A stretch of DNA of 64,000 nucleotides. Source: Prochlorococcus sp. AG-402-N21 (GTDB lineage Bacteria; Cyanobacteriota; Cyanobacteriia; PCC-6307; Cyanobiaceae). How positions within the stretch are numbered: the first letter of the stretch is position 1; each line of letters opens with the position of its first letter. The stretch spans positions 52,734 to 116,733 of the forward strand of contig QCIW01000003.1 of NCBI GenBank assembly GCA_003216435.1, in the 5' to 3' direction. The notes beneath the pieces were generated by a model, which saw only the letters and a list, made by a program, of their open reading frames with translations, ran no database searches and had not been told where the DNA came from. Shown in pieces: positions 49,322 to 59,500 of the stretch. A program made the position numbers and the translations under genes.

Positions 49322-51127
49322 ATGACTGAAGTTTCTGTTTCTCGATTGAGAAATTTTTGCATAATTGCCCACATCGACCATGGTAAATCCACCTTGGCGG
49401 ACAGGCTTTTGCAAGATACTGGCACAGTCTCTTCTAGAGATATGCAGGAGCAATTTTTAGACAACATGGATATTGAAAGAGAGAGAGGAATTACGATTAA
49501 GTTGCAAGCAGCCAGAATGAATTACATAGATAAAGAAGGTAATAGATATGTCCTCAACCTTATTGATACTCCAGGACATGTTGATTTTTCCTATGAGGTG
49601 AGCCGTTCTTTGCAAGCTTGTGAAGGTGCTTTATTAGTAGTGGATGCTAGTCAAGGGGTAGAGGCCCAAACATTGGCAAATGTTTATCTTGCTTTAGAAA
49701 ATGATTTAGAGATTATTCCTGTTCTAAATAAAGTTGATTTGCCGGGTGCGGATCCAAAGAAGATTAAGCAGGAAATTGAATCAATTATTGGTTTGGATAC
49801 ATCAAATGCAATTGAGTGTTCAGCTAAAACTGGTCTTGGGATTTCGGAAATTCTACAGGCCGTGGTAGATCAAGTGCCGCCACCAGAGTCTACGTTAGAC
49901 AAGCCTACAAAGGCTTTGATTTTTGATTCTTATTATGATCCTTATAGAGGAGTTATCGTATATTTTCGAGTTATTGACGGTCGGATAAGCCAAAGAGATA
50001 AAGTTCTTTTGATGGCGAGTAAAAAGAGCTATGAACTTGACGAAATAGGTGTAATGGCTCCTGACCAATCAAAAGTCGACGAGCTCCACGCCGGAGAAGT
50101 TGGGTATCTTGCAGCTTCTATTAAAGCAGTTGCTGACGCAAGGGTTGGGGATACAATTACGCTTTTGAATGCACCTGCGAAGGAACCACTCCCTGGATAT
50201 ACAGAAGCAAAACCTATGGTTTTTTGTGGTTTATTTCCTACCGATGCGGATCAATATCCTGATTTAAGAGAAGCACTCGATAAGCTCCAATTGTCTGATG
50301 CTGCATTGAAGTATGAACCTGAAACTAGTAGTGCTATGGGATTTGGCTTTAGGTGTGGTTTCTTAGGGCTTCTCCATATGGAAATTGTCCAAGAAAGATT
50401 AGAACGAGAGTATGACTTGGATTTAATTGTCACGGCACCATCTGTTATTTATCAGGTAAATATGATGGGAGGAGAAGTGGTTCTGGTGGATAATCCGGCA
50501 ACTTTGCCGGACCCTCAACAGCGTGAATCGATAGAAGAACCTTATGTTCGCCTAGAAATTTATGCCCCTAATGAATTTAATGGAACTTTGATGAGTCTTT
50601 GCCAAGATCGTAGAGGCGAGTTTATTGATATGAAGTACATAACTACCGATAGGGTTACTCTTGTTTATGAACTACCCTTAGCAGAAGTGGTTACCGACTT
50701 TTTTGATCAGATGAAGAGTCGTACAAAAGGATATGCATCGATGGAATATCATTTAATTGGATATCGTAAAAATGATTTAGTTCGATTAGACGTTTTGATA
50801 AATTCCGAAAAAGCTGATCCTCTCACGACTATTGTTCATCGAGACAAAGCATATGGAGTAGGTAAAGGACTTGTAGAAAAATTGAAGGAACTTATTCCAA
50901 AACAACAGTTTAAGATTCCGTTGCAAGCATCTATTGGCAGTAGAATTATAGCCAGTGAAAGTATTAGTGCTCTCAGAAAAGACGTTCTTGCTAAGTGTTA
51001 TGGCGGAGATATATCGCGAAAGAAAAAGTTGCTTAAGAAACAGGCGAAAGGAAAGAAGAGGATGAAGTCGATGGGGAAAGTAGATGTTCCTCAAGAAGCA
51101 TTTATGGCGGTCTTGAAATTAAATTAA
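49322..51127 (+). CDS. lepA: Elongation factor 4 (LepA)
   Basis: Ribosome-associated GTPase that promotes back-translocation or assembly under stress. G motifs are [27 protein letters not shown] and [10 protein letters not shown]. The LepA-specific C-terminal domain ends with [17 protein letters not shown]. 601 residues, ATG start. Confidence 0.96.
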   Translation: MTEVSVSRLRNFCIIAHIDHGKSTLADRLLQDTGTVSSRDMQEQFLDNMDIERERGITIKLQAARMNYIDKEGNRYVLNLIDTPGHVDFSYEVSRSLQACEGALLVVDASQGVEAQTLANVYLALENDLEIIPVLNKVDLPGADPKKIKQEIESIIGLDTSNAIECSAKTGLGISEILQAVVDQVPPPESTLDKPTKALIFDSYYDPYRGVIVYFRVIDGRISQRDKVLLMASKKSYELDEIGVMAPDQSKVDELHAGEVGYLAASIKAVADARVGDTITLLNAPAKEPLPGYTEAKPMVFCGLFPTDADQYPDLREALDKLQLSDAALKYEPETSSAMGFGFRCGFLGLLHMEIVQERLEREYDLDLIVTAPSVIYQVNMMGGEVVLVDNPATLPDPQQRESIEEPYVRLEIYAPNEFNGTLMSLCQDRRGEFIDMKYITTDRVTLVYELPLAEVVTDFFDQMKSRTKGYASMEYHLIGYRKNDLVRLDVLINSEKADPLTTIVHRDKAYGVGKGLVEKLKELIPKQQFKIPLQASIGSRIIASESISALRKDVLAKCYGGDISRKKKLLKKQAKGKKRMKSMGKVDVPQEAFMAVLKLN

Positions 51128-51143
51128 TGAAGTAAATAATTTT

Positions 51144-51302
51144 TTATCCTTTTGATACCTCAGAAGAGACATCTATTGGTGTAATACTATTTTTTGTTGA
51201 TTGATTCTTGCTAATACCCGACCAGATTAAAAATATTAATAGGAGGGCTCCAACAGCCATTGTTAATTCTCCCACAGTGAGGCCTTCATTTTCTTGATTC
51301 AT
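51144..51302 (-). CDS. Hypothetical 52-residue single-pass membrane protein
   Basis: An ATG frame on the minus strand with an acidic N-terminus (MNQENEGLTVGELT), one hydrophobic helix (about 14-30, MAVGALLLIFLIWSGI) and a polar tail. The layout is that of small cyanobacterial membrane proteins, but I cannot name it. It fills the gap between lepA and the permease gene, convergent with lepA. Confidence 0.5.
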   Translation of the reverse strand: MNQENEGLTVGELTMAVGALLLIFLIWSGISKNQSTKNSITPIDVSSEVSKG

Positions 51303-51398
51303 ACTGGAAATAAATTAGTAGTTTTATTTAAGCAATAAATATTGTTTGTTTCTACTTATTTGATTATTTTTTAAGTGTTATGAGCAGATCTAAAAATT

Positions 51399-52283
51399 TT
51401 GTTTTTGAGAAGATTTTTCAGAGGTCAAACTCTTTCTAATAAAATGGCATTGTGCGGACTTTTGATAGTTCTTCTTTATTTTTGTGTTGCCGTAACCACC
51501 CCTTTTTTAGTAGAACTTAGAATATTGCCCGATCCTCACGTAGGCCTAGATAATCCTGTATTTTCACCACCTTCCTTTGCTCATTGGTGTGGAACCGACA
51601 GGCTTGGTAGAGATGTTTGTATTAGGACCTTGGAGGGGAGTGGTGTCGCTTTGAAGGTTGTCTTTTGTGCTATAACACTTGCTGTTTTTATTGGGGTCCC
51701 ATTAGGCCTCTTGAGCGGGTATATAGGCGGATTATTAGATCGAATATTAGTTTTATTGATGGATACTATTTATACGATCCCTGTTCTTCTTTTGTCAGTG
51801 GTGATGGCATTTGTATTGGGGAGAGGAATCATTAATGCAGCAGCAGCTTTATGCGTTGTATATGTGCCTCAATATTTTCGAATAGTTAGGAATCAAGTTA
51901 CTCAAGTAAAAACTGAGCTTTATATTGATGCAGCGATTGCATTAGGAGCAGGGCCAATTTGGATACTTCGTAAATATGTTTTAACCAATGTTCTTACCTC
52001 AGTACCGGTATTGCTGACAATGAATGCTGCAGATGCTGTTTTAGTTCTAGGAGGTCTTGGTTTTCTTGGATTAGGTTTGCCTGAATCTGTTCCAGAATGG
52101 GGTAGTGATTTAAATATGGCATTAATAGCTATGCCCACGGGGATTTGGTGGACTGCTCTTTATCCAGGGTTTGCAATGTTTGGACTTGTTATAGGTTTAT
52201 CTTTGATTGGAGAAGGTTTGGAGTCATTCCTTGGCGGAGGAGAGGTAGTTAATAAGATAGGATCTTTAGATGATGATTGTTAA
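51399..52283 (+). CDS. ABC transporter permease, DppC/OppC type
   Basis: Second permease subunit of a peptide- or nickel-type ABC importer. The N-terminal helix and the HWCGTDRLGRDVCIR segment are diagnostic. The EAA loop region reads AAIALGAGPIWILRKYVL and LGFLGLGLPESVPEWG follows. 294 residues with a TTG start. No DppB, ATPase or binding protein lies next to it, so partners are elsewhere. Its stop overlaps that of the convergent trmH within four bases. Confidence 0.88.
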   Translation: MFLRRFFRGQTLSNKMALCGLLIVLLYFCVAVTTPFLVELRILPDPHVGLDNPVFSPPSFAHWCGTDRLGRDVCIRTLEGSGVALKVVFCAITLAVFIGVPLGLLSGYIGGLLDRILVLLMDTIYTIPVLLLSVVMAFVLGRGIINAAAALCVVYVPQYFRIVRNQVTQVKTELYIDAAIALGAGPIWILRKYVLTNVLTSVPVLLTMNAADAVLVLGGLGFLGLGLPESVPEWGSDLNMALIAMPTGIWWTALYPGFAMFGLVIGLSLIGEGLESFLGGGEVVNKIGSLDDDC

Positions 52284-53029
52284 TAGCGCATTTTTACTGT
52301 GCGGGGTAACTTTTCAATAATTCTTCCTTCTGAATCTATTATTGGATATTTTCTACCTTGCTCCTTACACCATATAGCTACCTCAGGGTAAGCCCACTCA
52401 AAGATTTTTTTATCATATAACTCTTTGCTCAAACCCTCTCCATGATGTGGAGAAATCCCTGATAGTTCTCGTTGCCTTAACGCTTCGAAAAGTAATGTTG
52501 CAGCAGCAACAGATACATTTAGTGATTGAACCATTCCCCTCATAGGTATATATATTGTCTCATCCATTAAGTCTGTTGTCTCTTTGCTTAATCCCCATTT
52601 TTCTGTACCTAGAACAAATGCCGTAGGTGCATTGAAGGTGCATTTCCGATAGTCAATAGAATTCTTGTCAAGAGTGGCCCCATATAACTTGAATCCTTTT
52701 TTTCTTAGATAGTCGACACCACTTTTGATATTTGGATGGTCATGGACATCAACCCATTTTTGACTACCTTGAGCAGTGCTGTTGAAAGTATTTGTTTTGC
52801 CATTAGGGCAAACAGAATGTACTTCTAGAACTCCAACAGCATCACAAGTTCTTAAAATAGCAGAGAGATTATGAGGTTTTTGGACTTTTTCAACTATTAC
52901 GGTGAGATCATTCATCCTTCTGTTTAAAACAGATTGAAGCCTGGAAAATCGTTTGGCTAATATTGGCATAAAGTCAAAATCGCTCTGAGAAGAATTTGGA
53001 AGCTTAAATTTCTTGGATAAACTATCCAA
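52280..53029 (-). CDS. trmH: tRNA (guanosine-18) 2'-O-methyltransferase TrmH
   Basis: SPOUT enzyme methylating G18 in the D loop of tRNA. Motifs are NLSAILRTCDAVGV, FVLGTEKWGLSKE and SLNVSVAAATLLFEALRQR. A C-terminal extension of about 60 residues follows, as in TrmH. 249 residues, TTG start. Distinct from the SpoU gene at 42.7 kb, which has a larger N-terminal domain. Confidence 0.9.
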   Translation of the reverse strand: MDSLSKKFKLPNSSQSDFDFMPILAKRFSRLQSVLNRRMNDLTVIVEKVQKPHNLSAILRTCDAVGVLEVHSVCPNGKTNTFNSTAQGSQKWVDVHDHPNIKSGVDYLRKKGFKLYGATLDKNSIDYRKCTFNAPTAFVLGTEKWGLSKETTDLMDETIYIPMRGMVQSLNVSVAAATLLFEALRQRELSGISPHHGEGLSKELYDKKIFEWAYPEVAIWCKEQGRKYPIIDSEGRIIEKLPRTVKMRY

Positions 53030-53244
53030 TTTCTTTAATGTTATAGAGGAGCAAGCTAAAGCAATTGTCTTGCAAGAAAATTATTCATAACATCAAAGCA
53101 AATGTTCTTGATTCTATTCACGTTATAAAATCTCAGCCTTAAAAAAAAGCCTTATTTTGTTTGTTCAATGTTTCAGTTTCACGAAAAACCCAAATAAATA
53201 AAATTAGATTATTAACCTTTTCTTGGATGCATTTTTGAAGACTA

Positions 53245-53433
53245 ATGAAAGACTTTGTTTTGAAGCTAGGTTTAGGCTGTGGATTATTCATTCCACTTTC
53301 ACCTGCTTTTGCTCATTTGTACGATTCAATAGGAGTTCCAGCTCCAGCTCATCAACATGAGGTTCAAGAGCTTGAAGGTCAATTTAAAGATAATTGCTTT
53401 GTTGACCCAAAGCTTGGTCCAATATGTAAGTAG
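53245..53433 (+). CDS. Hypothetical small exported protein
   Basis: A 62-residue protein with a good signal peptide (hydrophobic core LGLGCGLFIPLS, cleavage near AFA). The mature part has about 38 residues, with PAPAHQHE and two Cys (NCFVDPKLGPICK). The paired Cys may form a disulfide. I do not recognise the family. A strong terminator hairpin follows 40 bases after the stop. Confidence 0.55.
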   Translation: MKDFVLKLGLGCGLFIPLSPAFAHLYDSIGVPAPAHQHEVQELEGQFKDNCFVDPKLGPICK

Positions 53434-53472
53434 TTCGGTTTGAACATTTTTTAATCCACATAAGCTACTTAA

Positions 53473-53546
53473 AAAAAACCTCCAACAGAAAGAAGAAGGC
53501 CCTTACTTAATAGCAAGGACCTTCTTCTTTCTGTTGGAGGTTTTTT
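53473..53546. terminator. Very long bidirectional terminator hairpin
   Basis: A perfect 27-base inverted repeat: arm AAAAAACCTCCAACAGAAAG... at 53473-53499 and its exact complement at 53520-53546, with an inner CCTT/AAGG pair in the 20-base loop. A/T runs at both ends suit termination of the small exported protein from the left and of the porin from the right. Confidence 0.9.
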
Positions 53547-53578
53547 AACGCTTCCTAAGTTAGGAAGCTCAAGCTTAT

Positions 53579-54889
53579 TTAGAAGCTAAAGCTTGTGTTA
53601 ACAGCAACACCAGTTTCATCTGCAGCAGCTCCGTCACCTTCTACGAAGAAGAATCCTGGAGTAACTGTGATGTAATCACTTACTGGATAGGAGTAGTAGA
53701 CCTCATAGCTTGTCTCGTCATCATCATTTGCATCTGTATCAGGTACATTGCTGATGGCAGCGCTAAGAGTTCCTGTTCCTACAGAGATGTCTGTTCCAAT
53801 GAGCCATGCCTGAGCATTTTCAGTGGAGCCTTCATCGTCTTTGCTGTCGTATGTAGCACTAAGAGTGAATTTATCAAAGGTGTAGTAGATACCACCACCG
53901 ATAGCATCATAGCCAGTGCTGGCAGAACCTTCACCTAGAGTTGTGTAGATAAGTCCAGCTCCGAAACCGCTGTCTCCTTCATAGCCAATCATGGCGGAGA
54001 TTACGTCGTCACTTTCGTCTGTAGCTATTCCTAATGTTGGATCACCAGCATTAGTAGCTATATAACTACCTACAAAACTCAATCCATTCTCGAATGTGCT
54101 TGAGATGGCAGCTCCAGTACCTGTATCACCAGGTAGTGTGTATGGGTTTCCCCCTAGCTTCCATGCATCCGAGTAAAGAGAAGTTGTTACTGTGACGTCA
54201 TCTTGGTCAAGTAATGGGCCAGCAGTAATTGCTGTCTCTTGGAATGGGAATGAGTAGTAAAGTGAACTTACTGTTAGTGTGCTGTCTGTCTCGGCAAAAT
54301 CAAGATCACCAAGTGAACTGGTGGTCGCGAAGTTTCCTTGAGTAATACCAGCTACAAGTGAATCTTCTCCTGTGAAGCTGCTGTTTAAATCAAGGCCATA
54401 ACCATATTGACTATGTAGTCCTTCATTGGTAGCACCTTCAACAGAACCAACAACTACATTTACTGCACCGCTTAGTGTAGTAGTAGCAGAGAATTGGCCA
54501 GCCTCAAAAGAAAATCCGTTAAGAATTTCGTTCGAACCTTTGATAGTGGCTAATTCTGGAGCAAATTCGTCAATAAGACGTAATTCTGCATCTGTTAGTG
54601 TTGCAACATTACCAATGCAACTATTTAGGATTGCAGCGGCTTCTGCTCTTGTAATTACTCCTTGAGGAAGTGAGACGTTACATCCTCTGGAATTACGAAT
54701 TTCTGATAGGGCTTTAAATGTCCAGTCACTTGGGTGAATATCGGACAATTGAGAGACGCCCTGAACTTCAAGAGTTTGGGGTGCATATTCGGAAACACCA
54801 TTTAGGTTGATTTCCGCAGCATTGACTGCCATAGGAGCCATTAGGCCCAAGGCAGCTGGAGCTAACAGCAATTGCTGAAAAAGCTTCAT
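53579..54889 (-). CDS. SLH-domain outer-membrane porin (SomA-like)
   Basis: Major porin-type protein. A signal peptide (1-24, ending VNA) precedes an SLH domain (about 48-115, SDIHPSDWTFKALSEI and VITRAEAAAILNSC), which anchors cyanobacterial porins to peptidoglycan. A beta-barrel of about 300 residues follows and ends in Phe. Many aspartates and glycines fit surface loops. At 436 residues it is shorter than typical freshwater homologues. It should be abundantly expressed; a long terminator lies downstream. Confidence 0.9.
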   Translation of the reverse strand: MKLFQQLLLAPAALGLMAPMAVNAAEINLNGVSEYAPQTLEVQGVSQLSDIHPSDWTFKALSEIRNSRGCNVSLPQGVITRAEAAAILNSCIGNVATLTDAELRLIDEFAPELATIKGSNEILNGFSFEAGQFSATTTLSGAVNVVVGSVEGATNEGLHSQYGYGLDLNSSFTGEDSLVAGITQGNFATTSSLGDLDFAETDSTLTVSSLYYSFPFQETAITAGPLLDQDDVTVTTSLYSDAWKLGGNPYTLPGDTGTGAAISSTFENGLSFVGSYIATNAGDPTLGIATDESDDVISAMIGYEGDSGFGAGLIYTTLGEGSASTGYDAIGGGIYYTFDKFTLSATYDSKDDEGSTENAQAWLIGTDISVGTGTLSAAISNVPDTDANDDDETSYEVYYSYPVSDYITVTPGFFFVEGDGAAADETGVAVNTSFSF

Positions 54890-55020
54890 GATTGTGGTTC
54901 CTCACACATAGGGGAATGATCATTTGTAGCCAAAAATAAGCGTTTGCATAGTATGAATTGTTACAAAATGCGATTTTAATTTTAAATCCAGATATGGATT
55001 GACCTAGTCAATTAGTGCGT

Positions 55021-55203
55021 TTACTCATTCTCTTGTTCTCTTCTTTTTTCATGCATTGATTCTAGGTCATTATATAAATCCAGTAATTGTTTTTGAATAT
55101 GATCTGTATCCTCAAGACCTCTAAGTGATTCAATAACATTTATTAGACTTTCTTTTGCTTCTATTAAACTCCGACATTCTCGACTGCCTGCTTCATATGA
55201 CAT
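55021..55203 (-). CDS. Hypothetical small helical protein
   Basis: A 60-residue acidic protein with helical, heptad-like Leu spacing (SLIEAKESLINVIESLRGL and QLLDLYNDLESM). ATG start; no clear Shine-Dalgarno. It looks like a genuine small soluble protein and may be a conserved picocyanobacterial family, but I cannot name it. It lies upstream of the porin on the same strand. Confidence 0.5.
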   Translation of the reverse strand: MSYEAGSRECRSLIEAKESLINVIESLRGLEDTDHIQKQLLDLYNDLESMHEKRREQENE

Positions 55204-55429
55204 TGAGGATTCAAATAAACCTAATTATATATAAATTATTTTTTTAGAAAGAGTAATCACTGATACAAAGAAAAATCTTTCTAAATTGGATCGAGACTGA
55301 TTCAGGATTTGTTTTGCAAAAATACCATAGGATTCTTCCTTGAAATTTATCAAACTTATCTGTAGTTCTTTTTGTTTGAGAACACAATGAAGGATACTTT
55401 GAAAAGTACATTTAACTGGTCACAGGAGT

Positions 55430-56746
55430 TTGCAGAAAAAAGGCTTATTACCAAGGAGAGCTGCTTGGGAAGTTCTGCAAGCAGTATCTGCAGGTGCCTA
55501 TGCTGATATTGCTCTTGATCGAATTATCAAGAAATATTCTTTGAAAGGTGTTGATAGATCTTTTATGACTGAATTGGCATATGGATCGATTCGTTATATG
55601 TATTTCCTTGATCACTGGATTGATAATTTTGGAAAGATTCCGGCAAAGAAACAGCAACCTTTATTGAGATTAATTCTTCATCTAGGTCTTTATCAGATTT
55701 TGAAGATGGATCGTGTGCCTACTTCTGCCGCAATTAACACCACTGTCGAAATTATAAAAAATAGCGAATTAAATGGTTTAACTTCATTTGTTAATGGTTT
55801 TTTAAGAGCTGTCAGTCGCTTCGTCGCTGAAGGTAAAACATTGCAGCTAAATCAGAAGCTGTCAGAGAATCTCTCTTTGCACCACTCATTACCTCTTTGG
55901 CTTATCGAAGAATTAATTGATTGGTATGGAGAAGAAGTTGCTGAAGATATTGCTAAGGCCTCAAACCAAGTACCATCATTTGACTTGAGAGTTAATCGTC
56001 TTTGTTCAACTCCAGTTCGCTTGCAAAATGAATTTAAACTTGTAGGAATCGAAAGCGATCTGATAGATGATTCCCCAAATGGATTGGAAATTAAACTTGG
56101 TTTAGGCGATCTGTGTAATTGGCCTGGATATGAGTCAGGTAAATGGTGTGTTCAAGATAGGTCTTCACAATGGGTAACGCCTCTTTTATCACCTAAACCT
56201 GGAGATCGCATTCTTGATGCGTGCTCTGCACCGGGTTCTAAAACAACACAGCTTGCAGAATTGATAGCTAATGAAGGTGAGATTTGGGCTGTTGATCGCT
56301 CATTATCGAGATTAAATTTAGTATCTATAAATTCCTTACGGCTTGGCGCTACTTGTATAAATCTTTTAAAAGCAGACGCTTCGACGTTATTGTCCATAAA
56401 ACCAGAATGGAAAAAGTATTTTCAATGCATCCTTATAGATGCCCCATGTTCAGGCTTAGGAACATTAGCTAGACATCCAGACGCACGATGGAGAATGAAT
56501 CCAAATAAAGTGAAAGAGTTAATAGAGTTGCAGGGAAAATTACTTGAAGGGATTTTCCCTTTACTAAGCTCCGGAGGTCGACTTGTTTATTCAACTTGTA
56601 CGATCAATCCGTTTGAAAATTCCCATCAAATTAGTAGGTTTTTATCTAAACACCATGGAATTCGATTAATACAGCAGCAGCAAATCTTGCCTCAATTTGA
56701 AAAAGCTGGAGATGGTTTTTATGCTGCAGTTTTAGAATTAGCTTGA
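55430..56746 (+). CDS. rsmB: 16S rRNA m5C967 methyltransferase RsmB
   Basis: A 438-residue RNA methyltransferase. An NusB-like N-terminal domain (about 1-140) precedes the SAM domain with DACSAPGSKTTQLAE (about 263), PCSGLGTLARHPD with the catalytic Cys, and STCTINPFEN with the second Cys. The only usable start is TTG at 55430, since an in-frame stop lies just upstream and no ATG or GTG intervenes. It overlaps the convergent PBP gene by nine bases. Confidence 0.93.
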   Translation: MQKKGLLPRRAAWEVLQAVSAGAYADIALDRIIKKYSLKGVDRSFMTELAYGSIRYMYFLDHWIDNFGKIPAKKQQPLLRLILHLGLYQILKMDRVPTSAAINTTVEIIKNSELNGLTSFVNGFLRAVSRFVAEGKTLQLNQKLSENLSLHHSLPLWLIEELIDWYGEEVAEDIAKASNQVPSFDLRVNRLCSTPVRLQNEFKLVGIESDLIDDSPNGLEIKLGLGDLCNWPGYESGKWCVQDRSSQWVTPLLSPKPGDRILDACSAPGSKTTQLAELIANEGEIWAVDRSLSRLNLVSINSLRLGATCINLLKADASTLLSIKPEWKKYFQCILIDAPCSGLGTLARHPDARWRMNPNKVKELIELQGKLLEGIFPLLSSGGRLVYSTCTINPFENSHQISRFLSKHHGIRLIQQQQILPQFEKAGDGFYAAVLELA

Positions 56747-58540
56747 TTCCTTTATTGATGGGAATTCAATGACTTTCATATCTTTAGTTATATCCCCCAT
56801 TAATTCTTGCCATGTGGAAGCTGCTGTACTGCTGCTATTCATTGTCTCTCTGTAGTCGTCATGTCCTAACCATATGCCTGTTGTGAGTTGAGGTATCGAT
56901 CCGATAAACCATATATCCCTTGAACCATCAGAAGTGCCTGTCTTCCCTGCTACAGCTCTATCATTAAGGGTCGCAGCTTTGCCAGTTCCTTCAGACACAG
57001 CTTTTTGGAGCATCCAATTTAGAGTGTCAGCAACAGTTGCCCTTAAGGCTATCTGATTTTTGGTCTTATTTAGGGACTTGCTCCAGATAATTTTGTTATT
57101 TGGACCTCTGATTTCTTCATACGGTGTTGGTTTGTTATAAACACCTCTATTCGTGATTCCGGCATAGGCAGCAGTCATATTTAATACAGTTTCTTCGAAT
57201 GCTCCTATTGCTAGTGGATAATACTTCTCTAATCTTCTTTCATTGCCAATTCCTAAAGAATTGGCAATCGAAATTACTTTTTCAAACCCAATTTTATCTA
57301 ATAAATCTACAGCAATTGTATTTAAAGAGTATTTGAATGAATCCAAGATTGATACTTTGCCAAAATATCTATTTCCAAAGTTTTTTGGACAGTATTCACC
57401 CCAGCACATTGGCTTATCTTCAACAATATCCCAAGGTTTTAATCCTTTGTTTAATGCGGCAGCATATACGAAGACTTTAAATGTTGATCCAGGTGAACGT
57501 AATGCTTGAGTCGCACGATTAAACTGATTTACATTGAAATCTTTACCGCCTACAAGAATTCGTATTAGACCACTCTTTGGCTCTATTGAGACGATAGCAC
57601 CTTCTAGATTCTCTGAGGCTTTTTTCTTGAGGGCTTCTATAGCTTTAGATTGCCAATTGAGATTTAGACTTGTTTGAATCGTGAGACCTCCTATTTCAAG
57701 TTGCTCTGCTGTTATTATTGAAGGTAATTCTTGCAAAACCCAACTAGAGAAAAAAGGAGCAAGACTATTTATATATTTTGGATTTGAAGGTTTTAAATTG
57801 AGGGTTGATTTATTTGCATTCAATAGCTCATTTTTAGAGATGAAACCTATCTTTTCCATTCTTTTTAGAACAATAGATCGTCGTTGAAGCGCTAATTCTG
57901 GATTTACAAGCGGAGAATATATAGAAGGTGCAGGGGCTAGGCCTGCAATTAAGGCAGCCTCTTCTAAGGTTAATAATTTGGGTGTTTTGGAAAAGTAAAT
58001 CCATGAGGCATCAGAAATTCCATATGCACTAGACCCCAAGTAGACATTATTGAGATATTGTTCGATAATTTCATTTTTTGGAAGTTCTCGTTCGATTTTA
58101 AAAGCTAAAGCAGCTTCTTTTATTTTTCTGAAAATAGATCTATTTTGATTTAGGAAGACTATTCGAGCTAACTGTTGTGTGATAGTACTTCCACCTTCTT
58201 TTATTTCCCCTTGATTTAAATTGTTTTTTATAGCTCTAGCGATACTCCAAAAATCTACGCCTTGATGCATGTAAAAACGTCGGTCTTCAGCTGCTATGAA
58301 GGCTTGTTTGATTAATAGAGGCATCTTGCCTTTCGCTACTTTATCTCTAGTCGCTGGTCCTAATTTTTGGATAATTTCCCCATTTGTGGAAAGAAGCGTA
58401 ATTGTGCCAGGTCTACTAAATTCATGTACTTTTTTTGACTCAGGGAGAAGAGAGTCTATTTTCTTGGATATTAAAAATTCTGATATTGCTATTGTTGAAC
58501 CAAATGCTAATACAAGACAAAGAAAATAAACACGATTCAC
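56738..58540 (-). CDS. Class A penicillin-binding protein (PBP1A type)
   Basis: Bifunctional wall synthase with one N-terminal membrane helix. The GT51 transglycosylase domain shows EDRRFYMHQG (Glu85) and GGSTITQQLAR. The transpeptidase domain shows SxxK as GSTFK near 350, SLN and KTG as AGKTGTSDG near 530. 600 residues. GTG start overlapping the chlG stop by four bases. Chlorophyll and wall genes share an operon here probably by chance of packing. Confidence 0.92.
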   Translation of the reverse strand: MNRVYFLCLVLAFGSTIAISEFLISKKIDSLLPESKKVHEFSRPGTITLLSTNGEIIQKLGPATRDKVAKGKMPLLIKQAFIAAEDRRFYMHQGVDFWSIARAIKNNLNQGEIKEGGSTITQQLARIVFLNQNRSIFRKIKEAALAFKIERELPKNEIIEQYLNNVYLGSSAYGISDASWIYFSKTPKLLTLEEAALIAGLAPAPSIYSPLVNPELALQRRSIVLKRMEKIGFISKNELLNANKSTLNLKPSNPKYINSLAPFFSSWVLQELPSIITAEQLEIGGLTIQTSLNLNWQSKAIEALKKKASENLEGAIVSIEPKSGLIRILVGGKDFNVNQFNRATQALRSPGSTFKVFVYAAALNKGLKPWDIVEDKPMCWGEYCPKNFGNRYFGKVSILDSFKYSLNTIAVDLLDKIGFEKVISIANSLGIGNERRLEKYYPLAIGAFEETVLNMTAAYAGITNRGVYNKPTPYEEIRGPNNKIIWSKSLNKTKNQIALRATVADTLNWMLQKAVSEGTGKAATLNDRAVAGKTGTSDGSRDIWFIGSIPQLTTGIWLGHDDYRETMNSSSTAASTWQELMGDITKDMKVIEFPSIKESS

Positions 58541-59490
58541 AATGTAGCTATAAGTGAACTATGTCCTATTGCGAGAGCTGTTACTAGCATTCCTAGAATT
58601 AAGAAGGGTTGAGCACTTGCTTGGTACTTCACGTCAAACGCTACTGGATCTCTTAGTAACCAAATGTCTTGAAAAGTAATCTGAGGAATAATTAGTAATA
58701 CGAGAATTACAGATGCAAAATGTTGACCAATTAATATCAGTACTCCAACCATCATTAATTGAAAAATATTAATCATTCCGGCACTTATTAGGCTTGCATT
58801 CTTTATCCCGAATACCACGGGTAGGGAGTCAAGACCAAGCGCTTTGTCTCCTTCTACGCTCTTGAAGTCGTTGATGACTGCTATCCCTAAGCCGGCTAAA
58901 CTATAGGCAAGAGTAAGAAAAGCGGTAACCCAAGTAAGTTGGCCAAATAGTGCCTGACCTGCCCACCAGGGTAATGCTATATAACTAGCTCCAAGTGCAT
59001 AATTTCCTAGCCAACCATTTTGCTTTAGCTTTAGAGGAGGAGCTGAATATATATAGCTAACAAAAGACCCACCTAAAGCTAATAATAATAGCGATGGAGT
59101 TTGGTGACCGGCCCATAAATCCAAGCAATAAGCAACTATGATGCCTGAAAGTAAAAGAAACCATATTTGAATTTTCACTTGAAGTAAAGATATTGCTCCA
59201 GAAGGTATTGGACGATTAGGTTCGTTTATTGCATCTATATCTCTATCAAAGTAGTCATTGATAGTTTGTGTATAGCCAGTTAAGAGTGGCCCACTCATTA
59301 ATATGCAGCCCAATGATGCAAGTATGTTGCTTGCTTGCCAATGAAAGTTGCCACTCGCAGCAGCGCCACAAATAACTCCCCATATTAAGGGGATCCAAGT
59401 AATTGGTTTCATGAGCTGCAATCGCAGCTTCCATATATTTTTTGTTTCAGAAGCTCCTTTTATTCCAAGGAGTTGACGAGCATCACTCAC
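58537..59490 (-). CDS. chlG: Chlorophyll synthase ChlG
   Basis: UbiA-family prenyltransferase esterifying chlorophyllide with phytyl or geranylgeranyl diphosphate in the thylakoid. The prenyl-diphosphate site NDYFDRDIDAINEPNRP is complete, and the second Asp-rich motif is near AVINDFKSVEGDKALG. Eight to nine helices across 317 residues. In Prochlorococcus it should act on divinyl chlorophyllides. ATG start. The DUF2862 gene lies 10 bases upstream. Confidence 0.95.
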   Translation of the reverse strand: MSDARQLLGIKGASETKNIWKLRLQLMKPITWIPLIWGVICGAAASGNFHWQASNILASLGCILMSGPLLTGYTQTINDYFDRDIDAINEPNRPIPSGAISLLQVKIQIWFLLLSGIIVAYCLDLWAGHQTPSLLLLALGGSFVSYIYSAPPLKLKQNGWLGNYALGASYIALPWWAGQALFGQLTWVTAFLTLAYSLAGLGIAVINDFKSVEGDKALGLDSLPVVFGIKNASLISAGMINIFQLMMVGVLILIGQHFASVILVLLIIPQITFQDIWLLRDPVAFDVKYQASAQPFLILGMLVTALAIGHSSLIATL

Positions 59491-59500
59491 TTCTTATCCC

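Noticed and set aside
50786..51094. 102-residue antisense frame in lepA
   Set aside because: Shadow of the LepA C-terminal region; composition is not protein-like.
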